DNA of 64,000 bases from Haloterrigena sp. H1 (lineage in GTDB: Archaea > Halobacteriota > Halobacteria > Halobacteriales > Natrialbaceae): positions 1 to 64,000 of the forward strand of contig NZ_SMZK01000004.1 of NCBI RefSeq assembly GCF_005938085.1, written 5' to 3'. Below are positions 47,432-56,739 of the stretch, one piece after another (position 1 is the first letter of the stretch; each line of letters opens with the position of its first letter). The notes under the pieces were generated by a model, which saw nothing but the letters and a program-made list of their open reading frames with translations, was not told where the DNA came from and made no database searches. Made by a program: the position numbers and the translations under genes.

Positions 47432-47476
47432 CCACTTCCTTTTGTACGACCGAGCAATCTAGTCGCACAAGCGAAC

Positions 47477-48142
47477 ATGAGCGTGATCACCGAGATTCGC
47501 ATTCCGTCCGATGATTTTGAACTCGGGCAAATCCTCAGTCTAGAGGAAGCGTCGGCAATCGAACTCGAAACGCTCGTCCCGAGTGGGGACGTCACCGTGC
47601 CGCTCTTTTGGGTCTACGAACCGGTCGAAAATAGCTTTCTTGATGCCGTCGAACGCTATCCAACGGTCAACAGCGTCACGGAGGTGGACGTCTTCGACGA
47701 CCGGACGCTGTTCAGGATTGACTGGGATGCGAGCCAGGACCACCTGTTTCAGTGCATCTTGGAACACGACGGGCAAATACTGGGTGCTACTGGATCACCG
47801 GAAGGGTGGAATTTCGAGATGCGATTCTCCGACCGCGAAGCATTGAGTCAGTGCCAGGAGTGTTGTGAGGACGCGCACATATCCCTAGAGCTAACCCGTA
47901 TATACAACCCAACGGACCCTGAGGCCGGTCCGTGGTACGGCTTGAGTGAGCCCCAACGAGAAGCGCTGACGCTTGCCGTCCGATTGGGATACTACGACAT
48001 TCCACGCGGCTGTACGACTGCGGAGTTAGCTGACGAACTCGGGATTTCCGATCAGGCAGTGACGGAGCGACTGCGTCGTGCCATCGGTGAGTTCGGGAGG
48101 CATGCACTTATCTCTCCTGAGCCAGAGGTGGAAGTGGACTAA
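47477..48142 (+). CDS. Bat-like HTH-10 transcriptional regulator
   Basis: 221 aa from ATG 47477. An N-terminal Bat-type region, then YGLSEPQREALTLAVRLGYY and GCTTAELADELGISDQAVTE (HTH-10). Paralogue of the divergent gene. Likely part of a mutually regulated trio with 48200. Confidence 0.88.
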   Translation: MSVITEIRIPSDDFELGQILSLEEASAIELETLVPSGDVTVPLFWVYEPVENSFLDAVERYPTVNSVTEVDVFDDRTLFRIDWDASQDHLFQCILEHDGQILGATGSPEGWNFEMRFSDREALSQCQECCEDAHISLELTRIYNPTDPEAGPWYGLSEPQREALTLAVRLGYYDIPRGCTTAELADELGISDQAVTERLRRAIGEFGRHALISPEPEVEVD

Positions 48143-48199
48143 CTATTCCATTATACACCATGGGACAGACCCAGGCAGTTGGGACGACCCTAGGTGAGT

Positions 48200-48607
48200 A
48201 TGGATGAGAGTCGAAAGCTGGGGACACGTAATATCCAGTCAATTGATGCGGATTCCGGTTCTTCGGGGCGTGAGAGACCGATCTCTCCCAATACGGTTCT
48301 GTCGGCAGTAGCGAACGAACATCGGCGTGCCATCCTCGACGCGTTGGACAACGCCGCCGAGAAGACCCTGGAATACGATGTACTCGTAGATCGCGTTGCA
48401 GACCGGGTTCGGAACGAAGACGAAAAATGGGAGTCAGACGAACACCGACAACGCGTCCGGATCGCACTTCACCATACCCATCTTCCAAAACTGGACGAGG
48501 CTCGGATAATCGACTATGAGGCTGAAACGGGGCACGTCCAGTTTGTTGGCGGTGAACTGGAACAGAAGATTCTGGCGCTGATCCAGCCGTACGACGTCCA
48601 CGAGTGA
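48200..48607 (+). CDS. Winged-helix regulator (DUF7344 type)
   Basis: 135 aa from ATG 48200 (GTG 48194 possible). SAVANEHRRAILDALDNAAE, then ALHHTHLPKLDEARIIDYEA: helix-turn-helix and wing of the haloarchaeal family. Follows the Bat gene by 57 bp, with a copy of the operator-like motif in between. Confidence 0.8.
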   Translation: MDESRKLGTRNIQSIDADSGSSGRERPISPNTVLSAVANEHRRAILDALDNAAEKTLEYDVLVDRVADRVRNEDEKWESDEHRQRVRIALHHTHLPKLDEARIIDYEAETGHVQFVGGELEQKILALIQPYDVHE

Positions 48608-49040
48608 GAGGTGTGATTGGGGATGAGTAAGCTCCAGTTTCAAACTCATTTCACTCGCCCAACGGGGTAATGTTATTCACCAAGTGAAGAGGAGGGGGAC
48701 TCCATTCAGCGAGTCGCTACGATTTAGGACGGGCGGGAATTGGGGGGTCGTCTTACCTGACTTTGCAACAACGCATGGACTTTTCGATTGTCTCTCGGAC
48801 CTGACCATCTATTTCGATGTTTCATTAATGGAAATAACTTATGCGTATGTAATGAACCACCAGAGCGTTCAAAGACCGACCAAAATGGCTTGAAACAATC
48901 GAAGCCAAAACGCTGAACCCATGCTCTGCATGCAATTTTCATCAGAGGTCGGTTAAATCACAATCTGTCGCGTTACATCCTTCGCCTGTACTTACCGATT
49001 CGGGGAGCAAAGCAAGAATCTAGATCGCTTCCGATCTCGA
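48608..49040. other. Non-coding stretch
   Basis: About 430 bp, AT-rich in its middle; no gene supported. A CTGTACTTACCG stretch at ~48987 echoes the intergenic repeat seen at 36-37 kb. Confidence 0.35.
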
Positions 49041-49313
49041 TTAGTCGACGTACTGTAATACCCACTCACGGCGATCCTCGATCGCTTGTTCTCCCTCGTC
49101 TGTAATCGCGTAATAGTTTGTGCGCCTGTCGAGCTGTCCTTTTTCGACAAGGTCCTTGTTCACGACCGTATCGAGATTCGGGTACAGCCGACCATGATTG
49201 ATCTCTGAGCTGTAGTACTGCTCGATCTCGTCTTTGACATCCTGTCCAGATGGCTGATCAGCACCCGCGATCACGTACAGCAGGTCTCGTTGGAATCCTG
49301 TGAGGTCGTCCAT
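49041..49313 (-). CDS. PadR-family regulator
   Basis: 90 aa. LTGFQRDLLYVIAGADQPSG, YYSSEINHGRLYPNLDTVVN, DRRTNYYAITDEGEQAI: complete PadR winged helix without the C-terminal dimer arm. Paralogue of the gene at 49503. Confidence 0.9.
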   Translation of the reverse strand: MDDLTGFQRDLLYVIAGADQPSGQDVKDEIEQYYSSEINHGRLYPNLDTVVNKDLVEKGQLDRRTNYYAITDEGEQAIEDRREWVLQYVD

Positions 49314-49502
49314 GGCCCAGCCATTCAGGCGAGATGATATTTGTTATTCCATACGTACGTAACTGTAAGCCCATCCAACTAGTCGATTCTTTATACCACT
49401 AGCTGACTCTCGTTCCGTTCACAACATCCTGAGACTGTGACCGTAACGGATCGACGCTCGAGGGATCCGACTCTGTATGCACGATCAGCGGTTACGGCCG
49501 TC

Positions 49503-49796
49503 TCACTCTGCACTCGAGAAGACGTCTCCAACGTACTGATCTTCCCACTCGCGACGGGCCTCGAGTTCGCGTTGCCCACGCGCTGTGATCGTGTAGGAAT
49601 TCGTCCGACGATCGACCTTCCTCTTCTCAACAAGCCCCTTGTCGACGACATCATCGAGATTGGGATATAATCGCCCGTGGTGGATCTCGTTCTCGTAGTA
49701 CTCCTCGAGTTCGTCTTTGATTGCAAGGCCATGTGGCTCATCCTGACCGGCGATCACGTACAAGATGTCACGCTGGAATTTGGTGAGATCGTACAT
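49503..49796 (-). CDS. PadR-family regulator
   Basis: 97 aa from ATG 49796 (MYDLTKFQRD). ELEEYYENEIHHGRLYPNLD and DRRTNSYTITARGQRELEAR. Near-duplicate of the gene 200 bp downstream, in the same direction. Confidence 0.9.
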   Translation of the reverse strand: MYDLTKFQRDILYVIAGQDEPHGLAIKDELEEYYENEIHHGRLYPNLDDVVDKGLVEKRKVDRRTNSYTITARGQRELEARREWEDQYVGDVFSSAE

Positions 49797-49945
49797 ATTG
49801 GTACTCCTGCCTATTGGTTGATAAACCACTGGACAAGAGTTACACGAACACACCTAGTGTAATTTTTGCTGAAGGTGATGTCGGTAAGACATCGAGATTG
49901 GTATTCAGTTATTATTCAGTGTTACTATCCATACAGATCCATAGC

Positions 49946-50089
49946 ATGAGGGGGTTGAGCGAGAAGAGTAGGGCCCACCTTGAAGAAGCGTTACAGAGTG
50001 ATAACCCATTGGAGAAAGATTTCCATATTCAACAAGTGCTGCGGGATAGTGCGGTTGATAGCTCTCAATCTGAGATGGAAACGGAGTAA
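49946..50089 (+). CDS. 47-aa micro-protein, family member A
   Basis: MRGLSEKSRAHLEEALQSDN then EKDFHIQQVLRDS. Shares LS..xR.HLEEALQ, EKDFHI.QVL with the 45-aa protein at 58179, so this is a real, selected small family. Amphipathic helix; function unknown. Confidence 0.68.
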   Translation: MRGLSEKSRAHLEEALQSDNPLEKDFHIQQVLRDSAVDSSQSEMETE

Positions 50090-50151
50090 TCATCGAAATC
50101 ATTCAGAATCGCTGATAGTTACTCTGATTTTTGATCTTCAGAGAAGAGACG

Positions 50152-51117
50152 TCAATTCTGAATCCCCAGAGCACTGATCTGCTCTTGATATCGGTTTCGA
50201 ATAGTGACAGAAGTCACGCAAGCAACGTCAGCGACGGCTTTCTGTGTTCGTTTCTCATTGCACAACAAAGAACTCGCATAGATTGCTGCCGCAGCATAGC
50301 CAGTTGGCGATTTTCCTGATAACAGTCCCTTCTCCGCAGTTGTCTCGATAATTTCAGTCGCTTTCGCCTGCACTTCTTCGGAAACCTCGAGTTCAGAGCA
50401 GAAGCGAGGAACGTACTTTTTTGGATCAACGGGCTCCATTTCGAGGGAGAGTTCTTGCGCGATATACCGATACGTACGCGCGATTTCCATGCGTTCAACA
50501 CGAGAGACTGCCGAAATTTCGTCTAGCGACCGGGGAATTCCCTCCATCCGGCAGGCCGCGTATAATGTACTTGTGGCAACGCCCTCAATGGAACGCCCGC
50601 GGATAAGATCTTCATCAAGTGCACGCCGATAGAGCACACTCGCGACCTCTCGAACAGATCGGGGAACACCCAGCGCGGACGCCATCCGATCAGTTTCGGA
50701 GAGAGCAAGTTGGAGATTCCGTTCGCCAGCGTCTTTTGTTCGAATCCTCTCTTGCCATTTCCGCATCCGGCTGAGCTGAAGGCGCTTCTCTGAGGACAGC
50801 GAGCGACCAGCGGCATCTTTGTTTCGCCATCCAATAGTGGTCGTCAAGCCCTTGTCGTGCATTGTTTGGGTTGTCGGTGCACCCACTCGAGATTTGCTGT
50901 CCCGTTCTGCCGCGTTGAACGCCCGCCATTCAGGCCCTCGATCGATAGCTTCCTCTTCGAGAACCAACCCGCACTCCGCACAGCTAATCTCACTCTCGTC
51001 CGCACTTCTCGTGAGCGCACTTGACTCACATTCAGGACAGGTCTGTTCTCCCCTTTGTTTGGTTGCTTCTTGCCCTGACTGAGCTTCGTTCTCTTGCTGT
51101 CGGTTTAGCCGCTCCAT
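50152..51117 (-). CDS. tfb: Transcription initiation factor B paralogue
   Basis: 321 aa. Zinc ribbon C27-x2-C30...C46-x2-C49, B-reader/linker region (ERDSKSRVGAP), then two cyclin repeats (RMASALGVPRSVREVASVLY; AKATEIIETTAEKGLLSGKS with SPTGYAAAAIYAS). Recruits RNA polymerase to TATA-bound TBP. Haloarchaea carry several TFBs; a plasmid copy may direct condition-specific transcription. Confidence 0.95.
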   Translation of the reverse strand: MERLNRQQENEAQSGQEATKQRGEQTCPECESSALTRSADESEISCAECGLVLEEEAIDRGPEWRAFNAAERDSKSRVGAPTTQTMHDKGLTTTIGWRNKDAAGRSLSSEKRLQLSRMRKWQERIRTKDAGERNLQLALSETDRMASALGVPRSVREVASVLYRRALDEDLIRGRSIEGVATSTLYAACRMEGIPRSLDEISAVSRVERMEIARTYRYIAQELSLEMEPVDPKKYVPRFCSELEVSEEVQAKATEIIETTAEKGLLSGKSPTGYAAAAIYASSLLCNEKRTQKAVADVACVTSVTIRNRYQEQISALGIQN

Positions 51118-51302
51118 CGATTAGTTAAGTATCATTTCTCTCAAGAGTTAAACGCTGGGTGTAATTTCTGAACTCAACAATCAGTGGATCGCCACCGGCG
51201 GCAATTCACGATATCTCCGAAATGCGGATTCTCACAGTGAACAGTAACCAGTCGCGGATATTGAACGACTCCGTACACACAGATCTCTGGAAGAAAAACC
51301 GC

Positions 51303-51473
51303 TCACTCGTCTTCGAGTGCTGCGTAAATCTCCGCGTGTCGGCGTCCGTCAAGCTTCCCCATCTCGAGGGCGATTTCGTGGCGTTCCTCATCACTCTCAG
51401 CCGACTGATATCGCTCATAGAGTCGGCGGGCTTCTTCGTCGACCGTCGCCGAGGAATCGGTGCTGGACGCCAT
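51303..51473 (-). CDS. 56-aa protein, possible partner of the Fic toxin
   Basis: MASSTDSSATVDEEARRLYE then ALEMGKLDGRRHAEIYAALE. Acidic, helical. Begins 33 bp after the Fic gene in the same direction. Possible antitoxin, though antitoxins usually come first. Confidence 0.5.
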   Translation of the reverse strand: MASSTDSSATVDEEARRLYERYQSAESDEERHEIALEMGKLDGRRHAEIYAALEDE

Positions 51474-51506
51474 CTCTATATTGAATCTACTCGTTGTGTC
51501 CCTTTA

Positions 51507-51938
51507 TCAGTTGCGACGAGCGCACGCTCGGAAGTAAATCACTGCGGTATCGGTGTCAACAGCGGCTTCGTCGGTCGCAAATCGGTGCAATAAGGCACGA
51601 ATTTCATCGCCGTATTCGAATGTGTATCCATTCAGCATATAAAAGACGACTACCGTTCGGAGTGCAGTTCGCTTGTTCCCGTCGACAAACGGATGATCTG
51701 CAACAAGCAGCCTCATCAGGTGGACTGCCTTCTCATGGATCGTCTGTGGGACCTCCCCGAAAAATCCCTCCGAAACGTACTGCAACGCAGATGCAACTGC
51801 ATCTTCTGATCGAACCCCTGATTCCGTGTTGTCGCCTTCCTCGACAATCTGCTCGTGAAGGTCAAGGACCAAGTCAACAGAGGGATACGCGACGTCGTCA
51901 GTCACAGTCTTGGTTTTCTCATGCTTCCGGATAACCAT
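51507..51938 (-). CDS. Fic/Doc-family toxin
   Basis: 143 aa. HPFVDGNKR at 82-90 is the Fic active-site loop (His and nucleotide-anchoring residues). Small size fits Doc, which phosphorylates EF-Tu; other Fic proteins AMPylate. N-terminal LVLDLHEQIVEEG and FFGEVPQTIHEKAVHLMRLL complete the fold. Confidence 0.85.
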   Translation of the reverse strand: MVIRKHEKTKTVTDDVAYPSVDLVLDLHEQIVEEGDNTESGVRSEDAVASALQYVSEGFFGEVPQTIHEKAVHLMRLLVADHPFVDGNKRTALRTVVVFYMLNGYTFEYGDEIRALLHRFATDEAAVDTDTAVIYFRACARRN

Positions 51939-52074
51939 TTTCGATAAGGTATCAGTTATCCGCCCTCGTGTCGATCTACTTGAAACAAACGCCTGTAGAA
52001 TATCGCTAGCCTTGGCGACTCATCGATTTGATACCGAAGCGTAGCAGCGGTCGCGGGATTTCATGAGACTCATC

Positions 52075-52404
52075 TCAGTCGCCTTGCTGCGCGTTCAGCT
52101 CGTCAAGGAACCAGCCGGCCGTCGTCCCAATATGAATGCCGTCGATGTTGCGCATCCCGAGGTCAGTCGTGGCGGTACGGAACGGATAATGTTCGACGAG
52201 AACGCGATGGATGACCGTACGGACAGGTTCTGTCCCGTATCTGTCCACGGCGGTCGCCATCGCCGCGTCGAAATGCGCGTCCTGGTGATCTTCTCGAGGG
52301 TTCTGTGCACGCTCAAACACGAGTTCAACTACCTCGTCGACCGATGCGTGATCGGGGTTTCCGGTTCGTTCACGAACGTCGTACAGGGCGTCGCCATCGG
52401 ACAT
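52075..52404 (-). CDS. Hypothetical acidic protein
   Basis: 109 aa. Helical start (ASVDEVVELVFERAQNPRED) and a conserved-looking end (RNIDGIHIGTTAGWFLDELN). Begins 2 bp after the zinc-ribbon gene, so the two are co-transcribed. No family recognised. Confidence 0.55.
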   Translation of the reverse strand: MSDGDALYDVRERTGNPDHASVDEVVELVFERAQNPREDHQDAHFDAAMATAVDRYGTEPVRTVIHRVLVEHYPFRTATTDLGMRNIDGIHIGTTAGWFLDELNAQQGD

Positions 52405-52406
52405 CG

Positions 52407-52760
52407 CTATTCACCCGTGGTGTCTCTGTCTGTCTCTGTGGTCGTTGGCTCAAGCCGACGCTGCCGGCGGACCTCGGCAAGAACATCTTTGAGCGTTGCC
52501 AAACTATCAATGGTCGAGAGTTCGTCGGTGATCTCGTTGAGGAGCACGGCTCGCTTGACAACATGGGTCTCTCCCTCGGTTATCTCGATCGAGTCAATGG
52601 ATACCGACCGTTCTTCATTCCATCCACACGCCCAGCAATTTCGGGTGATGGCGATTTTCTCGTTTTCGTCGGCAGCAAGCAGTGCATCCGCCACTGATGC
52701 TGAGAGGGGCTGGTTCGGCCCTACTTCCATCGTGACGGGGCCGCCACACGCAGGACACTC
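52407..52760 (-). CDS. Zinc-ribbon protein
   Basis: 117 aa from ATG 52760. CPACGGPVTMEVG and RNCWACGWNEERS give C-x2-C...C-x2-C. C-terminal helix. Upstream gene of a two-gene operon. Confidence 0.6.
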   Translation of the reverse strand, partial: ECPACGGPVTMEVGPNQPLSASVADALLAADENEKIAITRNCWACGWNEERSVSIDSIEITEGETHVVKRAVLLNEITDELSTIDSLATLKDVLAEVRRQRRLEPTTTETDRDTTGE

Positions 52761-52898
52761 CATACCGATACCGAGTACCGCTGTCGTTTTCAAAATATGG
52801 GCTCTGGTTTCATCAGAATCCTGTTTAAGCCCCTAGTCGGTGAACGAATGCGCTGGGGTTGAAGGGGACCGTCTTTCAACAGGTATCCCGCTTATCTC

Positions 52899-53363
52899 TC
52901 ACTCCCAAAACGCTTCGATTCGATCGTCTAAGTCGCCGAGTACGTCTGAGAGTATATCTCGCCAGTCTTCCTCATACTCCACATCATCCCCTGGTGTCGC
53001 TGCATCTGGCGGTGGATGAAAATGTGAGCGAGTATTGTGATCGTTTGGATGGCGGTCCCACCGACACTCCCAGTGGTTTCCAGTGGCGTATTGTTCAGAG
53101 TAGTGGATATTGAAATCGTCTGTCTCGTACCAGCGAACCTGAAGATACGCACGCTCGATAGCAGTTGGAAAGTACCCCATGTCGTATTCTGCGACGACTG
53201 AACTTGGTGCGTACTCCGGCTGAAAGACGGTCTCTGCAAAGCGATTACTTCGTTCAAGATGCTGCCCAATTTGTTCGAGAATGTCGGTATCGATGCCACC
53301 GACCTCTGGGACAGTATCGTCGTCAGCTGGCCGGCGTTCAGGCATCGACTTTGGCACCGCCAC
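52899..53363 (-). CDS. TumE-like (DUF6516) toxin
   Basis: 154 aa. Core YLQVRWYETDDFNIHYSEQY, then WECRWDRHPNDHNTRSHFHP: the RWDxHP...HxHP pattern of TumE-type ribonuclease toxins. Overlaps the upstream HTH gene by 26 bp. Toxin role inferred from this pattern and from gene order. Confidence 0.65.
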   Translation of the reverse strand: MAVPKSMPERRPADDDTVPEVGGIDTDILEQIGQHLERSNRFAETVFQPEYAPSSVVAEYDMGYFPTAIERAYLQVRWYETDDFNIHYSEQYATGNHWECRWDRHPNDHNTRSHFHPPPDAATPGDDVEYEEDWRDILSDVLGDLDDRIEAFWE

Positions 53364-53904
53364 TCGAGGAATGACCGTTCTGACGCGCTGTATCTAACAA
53401 CTCCGCACGTTGTTTGAGCGTTTTCCACTCACTCAGTGCTTCCCACACTTCTTCGATCGACGCTTCCTCGGTGCTATCCATGAGAGCCACGTCTTCCGGA
53501 CTGTCAGCATCGAACTGGGCACGATATTCCTCGATTCGTTTCATCGTCTCTTTGAGCTCTTTGACGATCTCTGCCTCAGAATATTCGTCTCGGATTTGCT
53601 CAACTCTGCGCCACTGGAGATACGATTCGTTGCGTTCGTATCTCACAGGTCGTCCCGAGATCTCACGCGTCATTCCCATCGAGGTGAACCATTCAAGATA
53701 GTCCCTTGCAGTCTCAGTATCGCAGTCTGCTTGCTCTGCAATTTTGGACACTTTTGTTGGAGTCCGTAGCTGTAAAATAACACTGAGCAATCGTTCTCGC
53801 GTTGGGCCCCCCTTCAAGACCTCCTCAGGTGAGTCCCACTCGGTAAAATCAGGTGGACTCTCAGTTGAATCACGAATGTCGTCTGGGGTATCAGTCAAGT
53901 CCAT
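53338..53904 (-). CDS. HTH antitoxin-like protein (TumA-like)
   Basis: 188 aa. Winged helix at ~38-95 (LRTPTKVSKIAEQADCDTET, DYLEWFTSMGMTREISG), then a helical partner-binding region. First gene of a pair with the TumE-like toxin; same design as 56740-57294. Confidence 0.7.
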   Translation of the reverse strand: MDLTDTPDDIRDSTESPPDFTEWDSPEEVLKGGPTRERLLSVILQLRTPTKVSKIAEQADCDTETARDYLEWFTSMGMTREISGRPVRYERNESYLQWRRVEQIRDEYSEAEIVKELKETMKRIEEYRAQFDADSPEDVALMDSTEEASIEEVWEALSEWKTLKQRAELLDTARQNGHSSSGGAKVDA

Positions 53905-54071
53905 CAGTGTTCACCTACTGCAAACTAACGATGTGATCGGCTATATATCTACCGTACGCTGAATTATTTCTGCTTCGTTCAGCGAGTTACGTCGCTCTCT
54001 GTTCAGAACTATCGACGTATTTTCTCGCTCGACAGGAATCTCCAGCATGTTCTCACATTCGCATCCAGTAC

Positions 54072-54404
54072 TTACGCAGTCTTCACGATGTGCTCCTCGA
54101 AATCGCGCGTCCAGTAGGTGGCTGACCCACCGGGACTACATCGCGCACACAGCTGTAGCGAGCCCTCGAGATGGCCGAGTTCGACGCGGAATCGCGTGAG
54201 CGCTGCGATCGTGTCGACGACGAGCCCACAGCCGTCACAGGTGCAGTGATCGCGCTCGTCAGGGTCCGGCTCCGCCTGGATAGCGCAGTCGACACAGATC
54301 GGGTGAGAGACTCGCTCGTCTTTTCCCCAGGTATGCGCCTCACCGGCCTCGGTGCCAGGCAGGGCGTCGCAGAAGGCACAGCCAGCGAGCGTCTGCTGCA
54401 TCAC
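54072..54404 (-). CDS. Multi-cysteine zinc-binding protein
   Basis: 110 aa. GCAFCDALPG, HPICVDCAI, CTCDGCGLVVD, LQLCARCSPG: up to four CxxC pairs, two zinc sites. Shares a 4-bp overlap with the upstream gene. Function unknown. Confidence 0.6.
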   Translation of the reverse strand: MMQQTLAGCAFCDALPGTEAGEAHTWGKDERVSHPICVDCAIQAEPDPDERDHCTCDGCGLVVDTIAALTRFRVELGHLEGSLQLCARCSPGGSATYWTRDFEEHIVKTA

Positions 54405-54691
54405 TCACCCTCCTTGTCGGCGTTGCGGGCCGCCGTCCAGCCCTGATGGAAAACAGCAAGCTGAGTGCTCAAGTCAAAAGCGGTTCCACTTGGCTCGTGA
54501 ATGAACACCCGCTTGCCAGGTACCGGCGTCACCAGACCGGTATCGATGAGTTCCGTAACGAGCTGTCGGGCGGTTGTCTCGCCGAGATCTGCGGTCACGA
54601 CGCGAGTTGCATCCAGATCATGGGCAACGAGCCTAGCCTCGAACCGGCTGTAATCGTCTGCAGTGTCGTCAATCGGATTTGGATCAGTCAT
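54401..54691 (-). CDS. Hypothetical protein coupled to the zinc-binding gene
   Basis: 96 aa from ATG 54691. Small alpha/beta fold (LVAHDLDATRVVTADLGETT, LVTELIDTGLVTPVPGKRVF). Stop overlaps the next ATG. Confidence 0.55.
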   Translation of the reverse strand: MTDPNPIDDTADDYSRFEARLVAHDLDATRVVTADLGETTARQLVTELIDTGLVTPVPGKRVFIHEPSGTAFDLSTQLAVFHQGWTAARNADKEGE

Positions 54692-54887
54692 TGGAAACCA
54701 CATGAGGCACACTGTTGAACGCGCCTCATGCCTCACGGCGCCAATAAACTCGCTGCTGGAAGTACGGTCAGAGGGACCGTATCAGAATGTGCATACAGAT
54801 ATTAGGTAGTTCCCGACTGTGTGTACCGTAATTCTTACTGTAAATTCAACCGGTGCTCATTTCAGAATGTGTCTGGGTCGTTGAGGT

Positions 54888-56066
54888 GTGTTCAACCAAC
54901 TCACTGACCCAGACGAGCAGATTTCGGCGGCTGACATGGAAACCTTTGCGCTTGACCATCTCTCGGAGTTACCGATGGAAGGCGTCGAGGGCTCGCCCCT
55001 CGACGCCGACGTGATTTGGAAAACCGTCGAACGAGCTGCCACCGACACCACCTCTGTTCACCACGTCGTCGAAAACACTGACGAGACGCCTGACGACGAC
55101 GAAACGGTCATGGATTGGCTCCGCACTATCGATGCTGACGCTCTCGAAGATGTCGTCAACGACCTCCTCGCCGAGCATGCTACGACGATCCTCGACCCTG
55201 ATCGGTCGAGGATCGTCATCATCGATTTCGTCGATAATCCCTATCACGGATCGTATCTCACCCATCCACGCGAGGTCTGTTCGATGAAGCCTCGCGACGG
55301 AACCACCGACTGTCACCGCTACTGTACCGCGTTCGTCCTCGATACGAAGAAACCGCTCACACTCGCGATAACGCCCGTCGTGAGCGATGAGGACGCAGCC
55401 GACGCCGTCGGCCGCGTCCTCGATCGCGTCGAACAGTTACCCTTCGAGGTCGACGCCATTCTCGCGGACCGCGGCTACTACCAAGAGCGCGTCATTCGAC
55501 GTGCTCGGGCCACTGCTCCGGTGGTTCTCCCGGTCATCAAAAAGGGAAAACGGCTTCTCCATCAACTCGACACACACGCCTCCTACTGGACCGAATATGC
55601 GATGTACAAGGGCAAAGACCGAGAGCTTCAGTTCCCGCACGCGGTCTGTGTCTCCTACCACAACGGCGACCGCGGCGAGAACGGCGAAGTCGTCCGTGGA
55701 TATGTGGCGTGCGATCTGACCGATCGCACGCCCAAACAGGTCGAAACCCTCTATCGCAAACGCTCAGCCATCGAAACCAGCTACCGAACCTACCGCGAAG
55801 CGAGAGCAACCACCACTACACCAGACCCGCTGATTCGGTTTGTACTCGTCGCTGTGGGCTTTCTGTTGCGGAATCTCTGGCTGGTCGTGCGCTGGACGGT
55901 CGTCGCCCGCCCACGACGGGGCGGGCGCGACCTTCCAACCGAATTCACGTTCGAACTGGTGTGCGGCTGGATCAGAGACCATCTGAGCACCGAGCTTGGA
56001 TGGCAGTACACGTGGGAGACTAACGGAGTTGGTCTACCGCCGGGCTACGCCTTGGCCACGGCCTGA
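54888..56066 (+). CDS. ISH3-family transposase
   Basis: 392 aa, intact. IVIIDFVDNPYHGSYL, ILADRGYYQERVIRRARA and KRSAIETSYRTYREARA supply the DDE triad in the ISH3 order. IS ends were not resolved by eye (left near 54850, right near 56130). Confidence 0.88.
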   Translation: MFNQLTDPDEQISAADMETFALDHLSELPMEGVEGSPLDADVIWKTVERAATDTTSVHHVVENTDETPDDDETVMDWLRTIDADALEDVVNDLLAEHATTILDPDRSRIVIIDFVDNPYHGSYLTHPREVCSMKPRDGTTDCHRYCTAFVLDTKKPLTLAITPVVSDEDAADAVGRVLDRVEQLPFEVDAILADRGYYQERVIRRARATAPVVLPVIKKGKRLLHQLDTHASYWTEYAMYKGKDRELQFPHAVCVSYHNGDRGENGEVVRGYVACDLTDRTPKQVETLYRKRSAIETSYRTYREARATTTTPDPLIRFVLVAVGFLLRNLWLVVRWTVVARPRRGGRDLPTEFTFELVCGWIRDHLSTELGWQYTWETNGVGLPPGYALATA

Positions 56067-56289
56067 CCGAAGTCAGGCCGCTGGCCCGCCTTTCCCGAGC
56101 AACAGCTCTCGACTAAATGCGCCAACAGAGCAGCCGAAAAGACGCTCACGCGCGTGAGCGTCTGCTTCACCCTCACCCAACTGTTCACACCATCGACTCA
56201 TCCTCCAAATCATGGTGTGGACCCAGGAGATCGAAAACAGAATCGGGAACTACCTATATTAGGCAATCATTCGATGGGAGCAACCGAGT

Positions 56290-56733
56290 TCACTCTGGAA
56301 TCATCCCCTCGAGTTTTGGAGGAAGTCGCTGAAGACAGGTTTCCAGAAAGCTCAGCGGCGCTTCTGCTTCGAGATGCCCTGGTTCGTGGGTTAATTCCTC
56401 CTCGGTCTCGATCTGGAAATGGGTTGTCCCAAGGTCTTCATGATCATCGTCTTTGTGCCATCCCAAACTGACTACGTCATCAGCCCACTGCACACGCTGA
56501 ACGTCAATGTCGGCACGTGGACGCCATGTGACCTCGAAAGTGGCTTGCTGCCGTGGGAATTCTTCGCTCAAGAATATCTCAGTCTCGACATCAGCAACGA
56601 CAGATCGAGGACGGAGTCGAGATGGTCGATACCGAACATCGGAAAACCCCGGTTCTTTTTCGAGTCGTTCTTTGAGGCGACGAAGTCCTTCGCGCCGAGT
56701 GAATCCTCGGCCACCTGCAAGAAAGAGTACCAT
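56290..56733 (-). CDS. TumE-like (DUF6516) toxin, second module
   Basis: 147 aa. Core ATFEVTWRPRADIDVQRVQW, SLGWHKDDDHEDLGTTHFQI. Same position behind an HTH gene (6 bp gap) as in the 53-kb pair, with similar length. Toxin role inferred. Confidence 0.58.
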   Translation of the reverse strand: MVLFLAGGRGFTRREGLRRLKERLEKEPGFSDVRYRPSRLRPRSVVADVETEIFLSEEFPRQQATFEVTWRPRADIDVQRVQWADDVVSLGWHKDDDHEDLGTTHFQIETEEELTHEPGHLEAEAPLSFLETCLQRLPPKLEGMIPE

Positions 56734-56739
56734 CTTTCC

